Below are positions 36,701 to 50,628 of a DNA stretch of 64,000 nucleotides, in pieces. The first letter of the stretch is position 1; every line of letters starts with the position of its first letter. Origin of the DNA: Adiantum capillus-veneris (Eukaryota > Streptophyta > Polypodiopsida > Polypodiales > Pteridaceae); the NCBI GenBank assembly GCA_014529385.2, contig CM043969.1, positions 11,199,001 to 11,263,000 of the forward strand, in the 5' to 3' direction. The position numbers were made by a program, and so were the translations under genes. The notes beneath the pieces were generated by a model. It did no database searches and was not told the origin of the DNA. It saw only the letters and a list, made by a program, of their open reading frames with translations.

Positions 36701-39700
36701 ATTTTTTTCTTTTGTGAATTTTTAGGCTACATAAAGGGCCAACCTGTTCAAAATCTGCATATTCCTGAAACAACTTGAAAGTCATCATTAGAATGAAGAC
36801 CTAACATGACCCGACGAGCATACTCAATACCTGCTACAACATTGAAGTAGAGTGGGGACCCTCTGACAAGTACACTTCCAGAAGAGATATTCAATTTGTA
36901 ATACCCTGCCAATGTGACATTGACAACTGCAGTCTCATAGCCAGCTCCGGGTATTGCTGTCAGTATTGCACAATCTTTGCACACAGTCCCTTCCTTGCTG
37001 ACCACAACTAGAGAGAAATTCATTATGTCAGACCACCCTGTAGAGATGTTTACTGCATTGTTGTAAGCATCCTTTAAGAATATCATCGCGTAACCAACCT
37101 CGCCGGCCATCATTGTACTCTCTTCACTGGACCAGGCAGCAATACAATTTTGAGGAGATATTGGACCTGAAATCATAAAGTGAACAGTTCAAAAACCAAG
37201 CAGCAAAAAGAGTAGGCAGAAAGATAAATAGAAACCTTCACACCCATAAATTTTCGAAGGGAAAAAACTTTAGTAACCAAAATGAAATGCCAAAATAGTT
37301 TGACAAAACTGCTTAGATCATCATGAGGAAATCAAATTCACAAATAGTAACAAAAAAACTTGAATCTTGCTGTCAAGAGGGGTGATAAGATGTAGATAAA
37401 AGCCAGCACAACACTTTCCTTTGCCAGTGTAGCAGGAAAAGTATGTCGTGCTCTCTATTGTGGGTTCTCCTCAGTGCAATGTGCAAGAAACCTCACTCCA
37501 AACATACAATATGGAACAAGCAAGACCAACTCAAATGACAGTAAGCACAATGGAACTCACCACTGACTCATGAACCAATACAGACTCAAAAAAACTTGAA
37601 TCTTGCTGTTAAAAGGGGTGATAAGATGTAGATAAAAGCCAGCACAACACTTTCCTTTGCCAGTGTAGCAGGAGAAGTATGTCGTTCTATTTATTGTGGG
37701 TGCTCCTCACTGCAATGTGCAAGAAACCTCACTCCAAACATGCAATAGGGAACAAGCAAGACCAACTCAAATGACAATAAACACAATGGAACTCGACTGA
37801 CTCGTGAACCAATACAGACTCTGGCTGGCACCACACTCAGCTCCAAGCCCAGGTCTCACGGGTACAATAGCGGTGTCGAGGCTTCGACCGTGCAAGGAGT
37901 GCAGATGTGCTAGTACTAGACTAAACACAATACTCTAAACTCATTGACCCATAAGATGTCTAGGATGCCTACAACAACTAGAACCAGCTGAGCAAATATA
38001 CAACCATAAAGAGCAACCAACGGCTAACAAAATATCCCTCATAGTCCAGCTACATCTATCTCCTACACTGTTGGCAGTGACTGACCATGGTGGAGTCGGG
38101 ATTAGCTCGCTGCTGCTGCCTTCGCACCATCCCCTGCGCACACACCTGCACCCCCCCACCCCCCTCCCTCTCTCTCTCTCTCTCTCCATCGCTCTCTTCC
38201 CCCCCACCCTCCTTCGCGCTGCCCTGCCCTTCGCTTGCCAGAGCGCAGCCTCTGCCCACAGCCGCCTGCCCCAACCCCTTGCGCCTCAGATCGCCTGCCC
38301 CTGCCTCGCGTTCCCCCTGTCACGAGGACGTGGCAATTGCTAACCTTAGTTGTTGGTTTCTTTCCAATGATTTTTGTTTTATTTTTGAGACCCTCTTTTT
38401 GAAGTTGCAAATGGTCGGACATTGTATAGCCAATGTGAACGGTAGTTTCACCCGCAGACGGGAAGTTGTTCGGCACTGGAATCAGTATAGTAAGAGGATG
38501 TCTAGGCTCAGTGCAAGATCATGTAGGTCCCCCCGTCGCACTTAGCAAGTTGGTGGATACTAGGAAGTGAACTCAATAAAGGCATAAAGTTAAGGTGGGA
38601 TCACCAACAGAAAGTATCCGACAGTTGGGCCACATTGCACTTTTGGATGCGGTCCCAATGAGGATAGATGGTCAGATGGTCAGATGACCAGTGGGAGCCC
38701 AACGGAAGCATCTCCTAAAAATTAGGGAACTGCTATTTTGGGCCATGAAATGTGTTCGCGTCATTACCTCCGGTATGACAAGGGGAACATTCTACAACCC
38801 TGCCGCAAAGTCAACTGAGCAACCAGTCGGGAGGTTTTTAGGCGACAACACCGAAACAGGCAAATCCTTGTAAATGTGCCAAGTGGCACTTTCCTGTGTA
38901 CTTGCCTCATGCAAAAAAAATGGGCGCTGAATTTTAAGCTGGGAGAGGCCTCATTTGCTTCCTGTCTCACAGGTTAAGAGCTATGGAGTGCTTCCTTTCC
39001 ACTCTATGTACAATGTGGTGCTAGGAGCGATGCCCTGCACACTACACACTGCTCTCTCTCCCCTACGTGCAGTTATGTGATCTGCCGTTCTATGGCAAAC
39101 ACACAATATCGGACAAAAGAGTCGGAGGAGATCCTGGGGAAAGTCAACCTGTGGGAGCACATCCACCATCGGGGTCTGGACAAAAAATCCAAGAGAGTGC
39201 AAGTGCAAGTCGTGAAGACACGCAACATAGGAGAACTCCCCCCCCTGGGAAGGTAATGGAATGTAGTGAGGTAAAGGACGGTTGACAAGATGCATCGGGA
39301 AGAATGACTGGTGATGTAGAATTCATAGCCTCGGAGTAAACCGGCAAAGCAATGAACATCATGAGGTGTAACTAGTGCATAGGTACATCCAAACTGCAAG
39401 TGGAGGAGCCACACTGAAACCGGCCTGTTCAATCCAAAAAGGGCGGTAGACTTTAAACTTAAACCTTATTTGCTTTCACCCATTTAATTTGTAGTCCACT
39501 TTACCTGTACTTTCAAGACACAACAAAGGGGAGAGGGATACAGGCTGCTAGATTGCACCTGTATGAGTAGACCGACACCACATTGGCCCCTAACTTAGGC
39601 GCCCCTTTCGGTATTTCTTTATTGCTTAAAAGAGGGAATAAACATTGTGGTTCCCTACAAGCTGCCCCGCACAAGCTCGGCTGAATTTCAACTGTTCCAG

Positions 39701-42700
39701 CCCGATTTCGGCAGCATAACTGTACTAGGACCCTTCACAGTCAGTATTCCCACGCATTGAACGACTTTCCCGACGCATACGGGCACTTTGCAAAACCTGG
39801 CGAGAATCTGCAGCACGCTGAATTCTCTGTTTTCAGCCCCGAAAATGCGCCAGATCACCTGTACAGCGGTCCCCTCGCGTCCCCGAACCTCCTGGGGGTA
39901 TTAGGGACCGTTTAGGGCCAAAACCCTAAACCTGCAAAAATACACAGCAGGCTGTAATTTACTGTTTCGGGCTCCGTTTCATGTGCCGGTCGCATCCGTA
40001 GCAAGTCCTCGAGCTCCCGCACCTGTAGGGCTACTTGCCCTTTGAATCGGACAAGATTTTTGGCGTGAAACCTCTCCGAATTCACCTGTACCTGCGGAGG
40101 ATTAGCCGCTAGCTAATCCAGTACCTGTGCAAGAGGCTCTTGCCTCGGCAATCGGGCATGAACCAATACAACTGTACATTGGTCAATTGAAAAGCCCACT
40201 AGAGGGGCATAACATACTGCCATAGGGGAAGGAGAGGGCAGTGCGTAGCGTGCAGGGCATCACTCCTGGCACCGCACTGTACATAGGAGGGAAAGCAAGC
40301 ACTCCATAGCTCTTAACCTATGACAAAATCTGAAAATGAGCTCACAGCTGAAAATCACGTTTTTGCCTTCTCTATAAGTAGTAAATTGGCCTCAGAGTGC
40401 CAAGTGTCACTCATTTGTGCATTTTCCCACTTTAGACCCTCGGGTCTAAAAATGTCTCACTTGCAGCCTCTGTTGACTTGGCCACAGAGTAACAAAATGA
40501 TCCCCATGTCAAACTACACGTAAAGAAGCGAAGACATTTTCAGGTCCCAAAATAGCAGTTCCCTAAATTTTAGGAGATGCTGCCATTGTATCTTTTTAGG
40601 TCATCCGACCTCCTTTGTACACTGCAGCCACACCCAAAACTGAAATGTAGCCTCTGTAGCAAAGGATTCCACTTTGGCTAGTCAATGACCCCACTTTGGC
40701 TAACCATAGTCTTTGTCCAACCTTAGTGCTCTCTTGCCCTCAGGCCTGGACTCCCTCTGGACAGTTCCACACTAGCTATGCAATGCAGGGCAGTTAGATT
40801 TCCCGAGGGGTGTTTCCAAAAAGTGAAAGTAAATAAATAATAAGAAAGAAATCAACACCAAAGGATAGATAGTAGTCACACGCTGGTGACACCCCCCTCT
40901 TGAAATCTCAAACGTCCTCGTTTGCATCTATGTCGTACATGCTCACAGTCAACACTGATGTATTCAACACCTGTCGACACATGTACGACACATACATGCT
41001 CATTGTCAACCCTCGTGTATTCAACACCTCATCAACACATGTATTGCCTGCGTGTGAACCTTGTCCCAGTGACATAGTGGTAGCTTCACACTCCGCCATT
41101 GCTTTGAGTCACTAACTTTCCAATGACAAAATGGTAGCTACACATTTTGCCACTGTCTTATAGTACACGTTGGGCCCAGTAACACTTCAGAGCATACCCA
41201 AACCGACAGTTTAAGAATGCAGTTACACATGTACCCTTTAATAGAAGCAATTACTGTATCCTTGACAAACTGACAAGAAATACTCACTTCTATAGCACTA
41301 ACCAAACTTTTGTCATTCCATAAGAGCAATTGCCAAACTGACAATCTGTAGAGCTCTAACATTCATGTAACAGATATTTTATTTGAGCTCACTTTAAATA
41401 CCATGTACATCATTTTTTTCAGAAGCCATTGTCACACTGACAATCCATGTAGCTTTGAAACTCAAGGGGTCAAGGTAGGTTGCAAATCGAAGGCTTCAAG
41501 GTAAAGTGATAACACAGTTGGTGACTCTGCAAGTTCACCTTCTTCCATCCACTTAGGTGGATAGTTTCTGAACTTTACCAAGTAACGCCTAGCAACCTTG
41601 CCTTTCACTTTTCTTTCTTAATGTGTCAAAATCTGTTACGGGACCAAGATCTCGTCAAGTTCCTCGACTTCCGGCTGATCTTCAGCTTGCATATCCTCTG
41701 GCACATCACCCACATAGGGTCTGAGAAGACTCACATGAAACGCATTGTGAATCTTCCAACTGTAAGGCAATTTCAGCCTATATGCAACATCACTGATTAT
41801 GTCGCATACTTGAAAAGGCCCATAGTAACGCATGCTGAGCTTTGGAAACAGTCTTTCCTTGCCCTTCATCTTCTTTAACCTTGCCTTTTCAAAGCGTAAA
41901 AGCACCCAATCACCAAGTGAATATACTACTTCACGACGGTGACGATCAACTGCTTTCTTTTGCTTTGCCTGAGTCTTTTCTAAGGCCACTTTGACCTTCT
42001 TGTACATTTCATCCATGTCCTGAACATACTTATCTGCTTCAAATATCTTGTCCTTTATATGCAGTATGGGAGGAACTTTCTTGCCACCTTCAACTATCTC
42101 AAAAGGTGCCTTGCCAGTGATGAATGCACTGTATTATTGTATGCATACTCCACCAATGGCAAATATTGCTCCCAATTTCCTTTATGCTCTGACACGTAGC
42201 ACTTTAGCAGATCTAGGATAGTAGAATTTGCCTCTTCTGACTGCCCATCTGTTTGAGGATGAAATGACGAAGAGAATTTGAGCGTTGTGCCCATATTCTC
42301 AAACAAGCCTCTCCAGAACATACTTGTCATGCGTGGATCACGGTCGCTTGATACTTGAAAATATTGCTCATAAACAAGCGTGCCATCTGATCTGGCTTTA
42401 TCTTCTTCCTGACAGGAATAAAATGAGCCTGCTTGTTGAATCTGCAAATAATGGTCCAAATACCATCGTTTCCTGTCTGCGTTCTCGGAAGATCAAAGAT
42501 AAAATCCATAGAAATACTTTCCCATGGTTTATCTGGAATAGGTAGTGGTTGCAATAACCCTGGTGCCTTTTGCCTGTCAAACTTGACCTTCTGGCAAATT
42601 AGGCATTCTCGCACAAAGGCATCCACATCTCTTCTCAATGTAGCTCAATAGAAGAATTTCTCAACCGCTTTAACTGTAGCATCAATACCACGATGCCCTG

Positions 42701-45700
42701 CATACGGTGGGACATGACTCTCTTCCATAACTTTGCGTCGCAATGGCTTTGTGACACACAATCTGCCATGCATCATCATGAACCCATCTCTGAGAAGATA
42801 GTGTTCGTGACGTTGTCCATCCATTAGCTGCTCGAAGACCCTTGCAAAATCTTCATCATTTGCATACTGTTCCCTCATATCATCAAGTTCATGATGATAA
42901 GGAATTGACACAGTTCAAATTTGTGGCTTCCTTGACAAGGCATCAGCCACAACATTCTTCTTGCCTTCCACATGCACAATCTGAAAATGGAACATGGACA
43001 AGATATTTGCCCATCGCATATGTTTCTCATATAACTTTGTCTATGTCAAGAAGTATCACAAGGTCTGATGATCTGTTTGGACAACAAAATCTGCACCTAG
43101 CAGGTAGTGTTTCCAACTTAAGAGCGCATGAATCACAGCCAGTAACTCTTTCTCATAGACCTGCATGGTCATCTCTAACCCTTGCAAAATCTGCTCTCAT
43201 AGGCTACTACCCTGCCATCTTGCATTAGCACTGCACCAATGCTACTGCCACAGGCGTCACACTGGACCACAAATGACTTTCTAAGATTAGGCAACACAAT
43301 GACTGGATCTGAAGTCATCTTTTCCTTTAAGAGATTAAAAGCTGAAATCTCTTTCTGTGTCCATCTAAAGGTGACTGCCTTCTTTTGAAGAGCATGTAAA
43401 GGTGAAGCAATCTCAACGAAATTTCGGATAAACCTTCTGTAATATGAGCATAGTCCAAAGAAACTTCGGACATCATGCACCGTCTTCAAATCTGGCCATG
43501 ACTTGATCGCTTCAACTTTAGCAGGATCCATTCTGACACCATCCTTTGAGACAATGTGTCCGAGAAAATGAATCTCTTCCAGAAAAAATTCACTTTTCTT
43601 TGCATTGATGAGCAACCCATGACTGCGTAGCTCTTTGAACACAATGGTTAAGTGATGCCTATGCTCCTCTTCATTCTTTGAGTAGACTATCATGTCATCA
43701 AAGAATGTACCACCAAACTGCTGGTGTGGACGGAAAATTCTGTCCATCATCCTATTGAACGTAGCAGGAGCATTTGTGAGACCAAAGAGCATCACTAAAA
43801 ATTCGTAAAGGCCAAACGTCGTTCTAAAAGCAGTCTTGTGCACATCCTCTGATCTAATGCGGATCTGATGGTACCCACTCTTTAGATCTATCCTACTAAA
43901 CATAGCTGCTCCTTCTAATTTGTCCAGAATATCATCAATTCTAGATATAGGAAACCTATTCTTGATGGTATTCTTGTTCAGTGCACGGTAGTCGATGCAC
44001 ATACGCCATGAGCCATCCTTTTTCTACACCAACAACACTGGAGAACAGAATGGAGATGAACTGGGCTGAATCAACCCCTTTTCTAACAGCTCCTGTACTT
44101 GGCCCATTATCTCTTTCTGCTGAGCCACACTAACCCTGTACGGAGGCTTATTTGGTGGGCTACTGCCTGGCACCAAATCTATCGCATGGTCCTCGGGTCT
44201 CTCTGGCGATAATTGAGATGGCAATGAATCGGAAAAACAGTCACTATACTGTTGTAAAAACATTGACCTTTCTTTATCTAGCACAGATAAATTTGATTCA
44301 TCACAATCTAACACTTCACGTGCAAAAACCAAGTACGCAGAAAGATGCTTTTTCATTACAGAAGTAATAGCAGAAGCTAATACAATGGGAATAGACTCCC
44401 CTTTAAGCTTTACATCCAGAATGTGAGTCTTTCCCCTGCTCTGTACAGTGATCTTTTTGTTCTAGGCATCCATGATTCCCTGTACACGAAACAACCAAGG
44501 AATACCTAACAACACATCACATCCGTCTAGTGGCATGATGTAAAATTCTTCAGCATCTACATAGGACTGGATATGTAGACGCAACTTTCCAATGATGGGT
44601 ATCACAGCCTCTGTATGGCCAGGACATGCCAAACCTGCCTCTGCTGTATACCCCATCTCTTCAGGTCTGATTCCCAACTTTGAAGCCAATTCTGGGGAAA
44701 TGAAGTTGGCTTTGGCACCTGGATCAAAGAAGATAAGCACTCTTTGATCCCTGACCTTTCCCCATGCTCTACAAAGCTCACTTGCATCTGAATTTGGCTT
44801 ATCGCCCACCATATCTGGCACTAGACCAGCCATGGGCTTCTTTCCTTTCCTGTCCTCCTTGTCTTCAGAATCAGCTGGCCTTTTCTTTGTAGGACAGTTG
44901 TGAGAAATGTGGCCAGGCTGCTCACAGATAAAGCATTTGTTCTCTGACCTCAGGACCTTCTTTTGCTCTTCCGACTTGCGAGGAAAACGTCTTTTCCATT
45001 TCTTCGCTAGTCGCTTTTCTGATTCAGCTGTAGCTTTGTCTTTCCCTGCATTGGCTGGCTCCTGAGTCACTTTAGGAACCTCCTTGGGAACATACTTCTT
45101 CGCTGAATTTTTCTTGGCTGATCCTTCCTTGACGCCAGTATTGAATTCACAATCTTCTCCCTTGAGCAAACCATTGCCAGTGTTTGGTACCTCGATGAGC
45201 TGCGTCAAAGTAGTGACTTTGGTCTTCGTACAGTACTTTCTCAATCCTTTGGATAGGCCACAACAGTATTTTTCAATCTGTTCTGTCAATGGCACAAATC
45301 TATAGGAAGTTACGAGAAGTAGAGCTTTCCAAAACTTCCGATTGTAGTCATCGAGATTCTTGCAAGTAGCAGCATTAAGCTGGTGCCATTCTGTCATGAC
45401 ATCTGCTTCAAAGTCATCAGATAACCATGCTGCTGCAAAAATCTGCTTGAAGTAAATCCATGTGGACGGAGCTTGCCCTTGAAGCAATAAAGTTGTCCAC
45501 CATTGTCCCGCATTCCCTGTCAAAAAAGTAGCTGCCTTGCGGACCTTTGAAGCCTCTGTAAAGTTTCCCCCTACATAGGCCTTGTCAAACTGCTGGAAGA
45601 ATGAGAGAGCCTTCTTCCTGTCATCAAACCCTTTAAAGGTCGTGAATGTCACACCTTTGCCACCTTCTTTGTACGGAGTTGGCCTCTCCAGCGGCGTCAA

Positions 45701-48700
45701 ATTGTCATATGGAAGTGACTGAAACATGGAAACACTGTTAGGGTTCATTTGTGTTCCCTGACTGCAATTAAGTTGACCTGGAAATGCCATATTTGGCTGT
45801 TGATTTGTAATTCTAGCCATACCAAAATTTGCCTATAGCATCCCAAATTGGCCCTAAGTGCTTTGAAACCCTGGTAGCATGCTCGTGACACCATACATAG
45901 GGTTAGGCATCATCGTTTGAACACCCCCGAACACTGTTCCTGGCGTGTAAAACTGATTTCCAGGTGCATGACCAGCCATGCTCTGGAATACCGATCCACC
46001 TCCAAAATAGCCAGGGTGTACTGAAGGTGGTGGGAAGACTTGTTGCATAGCCTGTAGGTTGCTTCCCTGCCCATTAGAACCAGCTATAGGCTGCTGAAAA
46101 GTGGCTGGCTGAACTGGTACAGCTTGAAAGACTGGCATCTCAGCCACCTGTTCTTGCACCTTAGGCACAGGTTGTGAAGACTGCATGTTCTCCGTCAAGT
46201 GTACAGGTGTTTCCATTGACTCTGCAGTATGAATCACCTGTGCTTGAGCCTTAACAGGCTTCTGAATACGATCCAGTGACCCAACTTGCTGAGACGGAAG
46301 AGGAGATTGCAGAAAGGCTAAGAACCTCGGCTTCTACATTACCTGTGTGAACATAGCCACCGCAGTAGCCAACTGGGTCCTGAATATATCATCATCCGTC
46401 TATGGTGGTCTTGAGGACTCACCCACTTCATGTGTCTGTTGACCCTGTCAAGAGGAAACCTCTTCAGTCACATCATCTGGTCTGTCAGCCATAATTGCAA
46501 TTCCCTGTGTCTGGTCTATGATCCCCTGTGTCTTCAAGCCCAAACTGACCAAGGCTCACTTCTATGGGAAAAAGTGATTTAATCCCGTCGATGGAACCAT
46601 GAAACCGACCTGTTCAATCCAAAAAGGGCGGTAGACTATAAACTTAAACCTTATTTGCTTTCACCCATTTAATTTGTCGTCCACTTTACCTGTACTTTCA
46701 AGACACAACAAAGGGGAGAGGGATACAGGCTGCTAGATTGCACCTGTATGAGTAGACCGACACCAGATTAGCCCCTAACTTAGGCGCCCCTTTAGGTATT
46801 TCTTTATTGCTTAAAAGAGGGAATAAACGCTGTGGTTCCCTACAAGCTGCCCCGTACAAGCTCGGCTGAATTTCAACTGTTCCAGCCCGATTTCGGCAGC
46901 AAAACTATACTAGGACCCTTCACAGTCAATATTCCCACGCATTGAACGACTTTCCCGACGCATACGGGTACTTTGCAAAACCTGGCGAGAATCTGCAGCA
47001 CGCTGAATTCTCTGTTTTCAGCCCCGAAAATGCGCCAGCTCACCTGTACAGCAGTCCCCTCGCGTCCCCGAACCTCCTGGGGGTATTAGGGACCGTTTAG
47101 GGCCAAAACCCTAAACCTGCAAAAATACACAGCAGGCTGTAATTTACTGTTTCGGGCTCCGTTTCATGTGCCGGTCGCATCCGTAGCAAGTCCTCGAGCT
47201 CCCGCACCTGTAGGGCTACTTGCCCTTTGAATCGGACAAGATTTCTGGCGTGAAACCTCTCCGAATTCACTTGTACCTGCGGGGGATTAGCTAGCCGCTA
47301 GCTAATCCAGTACCTGTGCAAGAGGCTCTTGCCTCGGCAATCGCGCATGAACCCACACAACTGTACATTGGTCAATTGAAAAGCCCACTAGAGGGGCATA
47401 ACATACTGCCATAGGGGAAGGAGAGGGCAGTGCGTAGCGTGCAGGGCATCACTCCTGGCACCGCACTGTACATAGGAGGGAAAGCAAGCACTCCATAGCT
47501 CTTAACCTATGACAAAATCTGAAAATGAGCTCACAGCACGTTTTTGCCTTCTCTATAAGTAGTAAACTTGCCTCAGAGTGCCAAGTGTCACTCATTTGTG
47601 CATTTTCTCGCTTTAGACCCTCGGGTCTAAAAATATCTCACCTGCAGCCTCTGTTGACTTGGCCACAGAGTAACAAAATGATCCCCATGTCAAACTACAC
47701 GTAATGACGCGAAGACATTTTCAGGTCCCAAAATAGCAGTTCCCTAAATTTTAGGAGATGCTGCCATTGTATCTTTCTAGGTCATCCGACCCCCTTTGTA
47801 CACTGCAGCCACACCCAAAACTGAAATGTAGCCTCTGTAGCAAAGGATTCCACTTTGGCTAGTCAATGACCCCACTTTGGCTAACCATAGTCTTTGTCCA
47901 ACCTTAGTGCTCTCTTGCCCTCAGGCCTGGACTCCCTCTGGACAGTTCCACACTAGCTATGCAATGCAGGGCAGTTAGATTTCCCGACGGGTTTTTCCAA
48001 AAAGTGAAAGTAAATAAATAATAAGAAAGAAATCAACAAAAAGGATAGATAGTAGTCACACGCTGGTGACACACACAACCAAGCAGAATAAAGGAAGAGG
48101 CTCTACCAAGTAGAGAAGGCAAAAGAGCCACCATGGAGCAGTGTGCCGGAAGAGACCATGCACGCATCTAGATGCCAAAGGATATCACATCTAGGAGAAC
48201 ATGTCTAAAAGAAGTGTGACGTGCCAAGAGGCAGGGGTCTATCATAGAGAGAACCAATGAAGGAGATGGATAGGGCAATCCCAAATAGAGAGACAACAGT
48301 CGAGGGAGAGCGAGGGAGGGTTATTGAGGGAGAAGTAGAAGTGGAAAACACAAGCCACGTCCACACAAGTACTTGTCCCAATCCAATCCCATGCATCTTC
48401 CGGAGGGCAAGAGATCCTTGAGGAGGGAAGATATGCAATGTCGAGGGAGATCCGTCCGTTGTGCCAAAACCTATATCTGAGTCCACATCTCAATGTTGAA
48501 GAAGCAGCAAACCTGAGAAGAGGATCTGAATAACCGCGCCAGATGAAATGCCAAATGACCGCGAAGTAGGGTGTAAGTGACGGGAGAGGCAAGAGAAACC
48601 CGAAGGGATGCTGAAGGGGCAAAGTAGAGGTGTTGTCCAAAACCTGAAAACACAGCAAAAGGGAGCTAGAAACACCGCAATAACGCAGGGGTTTGAGCAA

Positions 48701-50570
48701 AACGGAAGGTGATGGAATAACCGGATGCCGAGAGTGTAAGGTGAGGGCTGTAAATACACCAAAACAGGCTGAAAATCAGCAAGGTAGAAGTCGAAGAATC
48801 GCCGGTAAAGTCACGGGATTGATCAACTTCCAAGCGGGAAGACCAAGGGGCAAGGAGCGGGGCTCCGGCTGTCCAAGATCGGCAAGGTGTCCGTGGACAA
48901 GCTACACCACAGCAGGGTTCAGTCAGTCCAGTCAGTTTAGATTAGCAGTGATGTGGCACTTTTGTGAGTCTATTCGTAGACCGTGCATGCCCAGTCACTT
49001 AGCATAGATGCATATCCTCCGCTTGCACGCAGCATGATCTTCAGAATTCCCATCAGAATCCATTAGCATCAGTTAGGGGAATTTTCCAGTGCATTTAGCC
49101 TATTTTCCTATTTATTGGTTATTTTCACTTATTATTTTTAAGTGACTTTCCAACAAAAGTAGGTAGGGCTAAGTTAATATATAAGCAAACCCAAGTTAGC
49201 ACTTTCTGGCAAAAGAGGCAGCAGGAGCTTCCCGCTCAACAGGCAACTTCTCAACAGTACCCCCCTCAGCATCAAGATCCATCGCCATACCTCCCACTTC
49301 CTTGGCGTTTTGACAGAGCATCAGCATCGCTTGAAGTCTTCCCCCTTCTGGCGATAGATTCCCTGCAGATCAGCCCATCCTCAGCATTTTTCCTGCGACC
49401 AACCATCAGCATCATTAGCGTTTTTGACATCAGCCTCATTAGCGTTTTTGGCAATCAGCAACCTCAGCGTTTTTGCTTTGCAAAGCCAGATCAGCCTCGC
49501 ATGCACCAGATCCATCAGCGTTTTGGGATTGCAGATACAAATCAGCCTAGCGTTTTGTTTGGTGAAGGCCAAATTCAGCCAGCGTTTTGTGTTTTCAGCC
49601 CTAAGCCACTTCAAACCACAGGTTTTCAGCCATGACATAGTAGCAGATTCCCCCCAAGTTGGTTGCAGATGTTCCCCCATTTACAGCCATAAAAACGAAG
49701 CCAAAACAGTCATTTTCAGCCCCGAAAACAGTCCACAAATTCAGCCAAAGAAGATCTCAGATTTCAGCCATCAAGTCGTCGTCGTCATCGGCATAGTCCC
49801 ATTGCATCAGTCCATCGCATTCGCATTGTACACCTTTGTGCAATCCAAGTAGACCACTCTCGCCGACGAGAGTGGGGCCTTCGGAGGAGGGTTTTACAAC
49901 CTCTCGGTGTCGCATCTCTTCTCTCTCCTTCTCTCAGTCTCATTCACTTGCACGCACAATATCCACTCACTTTGTTCGTTATCATAGCACTCTCCATAAG
50001 ACGGAAAGCTCTCTCTTTCCATAAGACGGAAAGCTCTCTCTTTCCATAAGAACTAAAAGGAACCTTGAGCAATAAAGATCACTAATCTTGAGAAAATACA
50101 ACATTCATTCCGCTGCACCTTACAAAAACATTGGTCAATCTGCTGGCTGTCCTACTAGCAAAAACGCCAGTGCAACTGGCTGTTGTCCTGCCCAAAAACG
50201 CAAGAGCATAGGGCTGAAAAAAGCAGATCCTACTGGTTGAAAACGCTGGAGCAGATGATGGCCCTCCTACAACAAAAAACGCTAGGCCAGAGCTGGCTGA
50301 AAAACGCTGGTGCAAAGGAGGTGACAGGTGGTGGCGATGAGGCAGAGAGAGGGAGGGGCGCTAGCAATTGCAGAAGAAGATGCAGATCCACAAAACGCTA
50401 GGGCTGAAGCAAAAAACGCTTGTCCCAAAACGCTGATGAAGATGAAGCAATTCTTCGCGATGAAAATCTCCGCAGAGTCCTCCTAGGTGTAGACGATGGC
50501 TAATCCTCATGCCTAGAAGCTTTGATACCATAGTGTGCACCGGAAGGTGAGAGAGAGAAAGAGACAATGG

Positions 50571-50628
<58 letters not shown>

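Larger units (their letters stand above)
39415..48071 (-). mobile_element. Gy-B: complete Ty3/gypsy chromovirus, TSD CACAC
   Basis: LTRs of 1477 and 1472 bp flank one gag-pol unit on the minus strand. CACAC is present at 39410-39414 and 48072-48076. PBS, polypurine tract and all domains (gag, zinc knuckle, protease, RT, RNase H, integrase, C-terminal chromodomain-like segment) are recognisable in order. In-frame stops and at least two frameshifts make it inactive. The LTRs differ by only a few dozen bases by eye, so the insertion is relatively young. It lies in intron 3. Confidence 0.95.

Noticed and set aside
38087..38545. 152-codon plus-strand frame as a gene
   Set aside because: The first half is low-complexity LINE leader (CT and C runs) and the rest has no recognisable domain.
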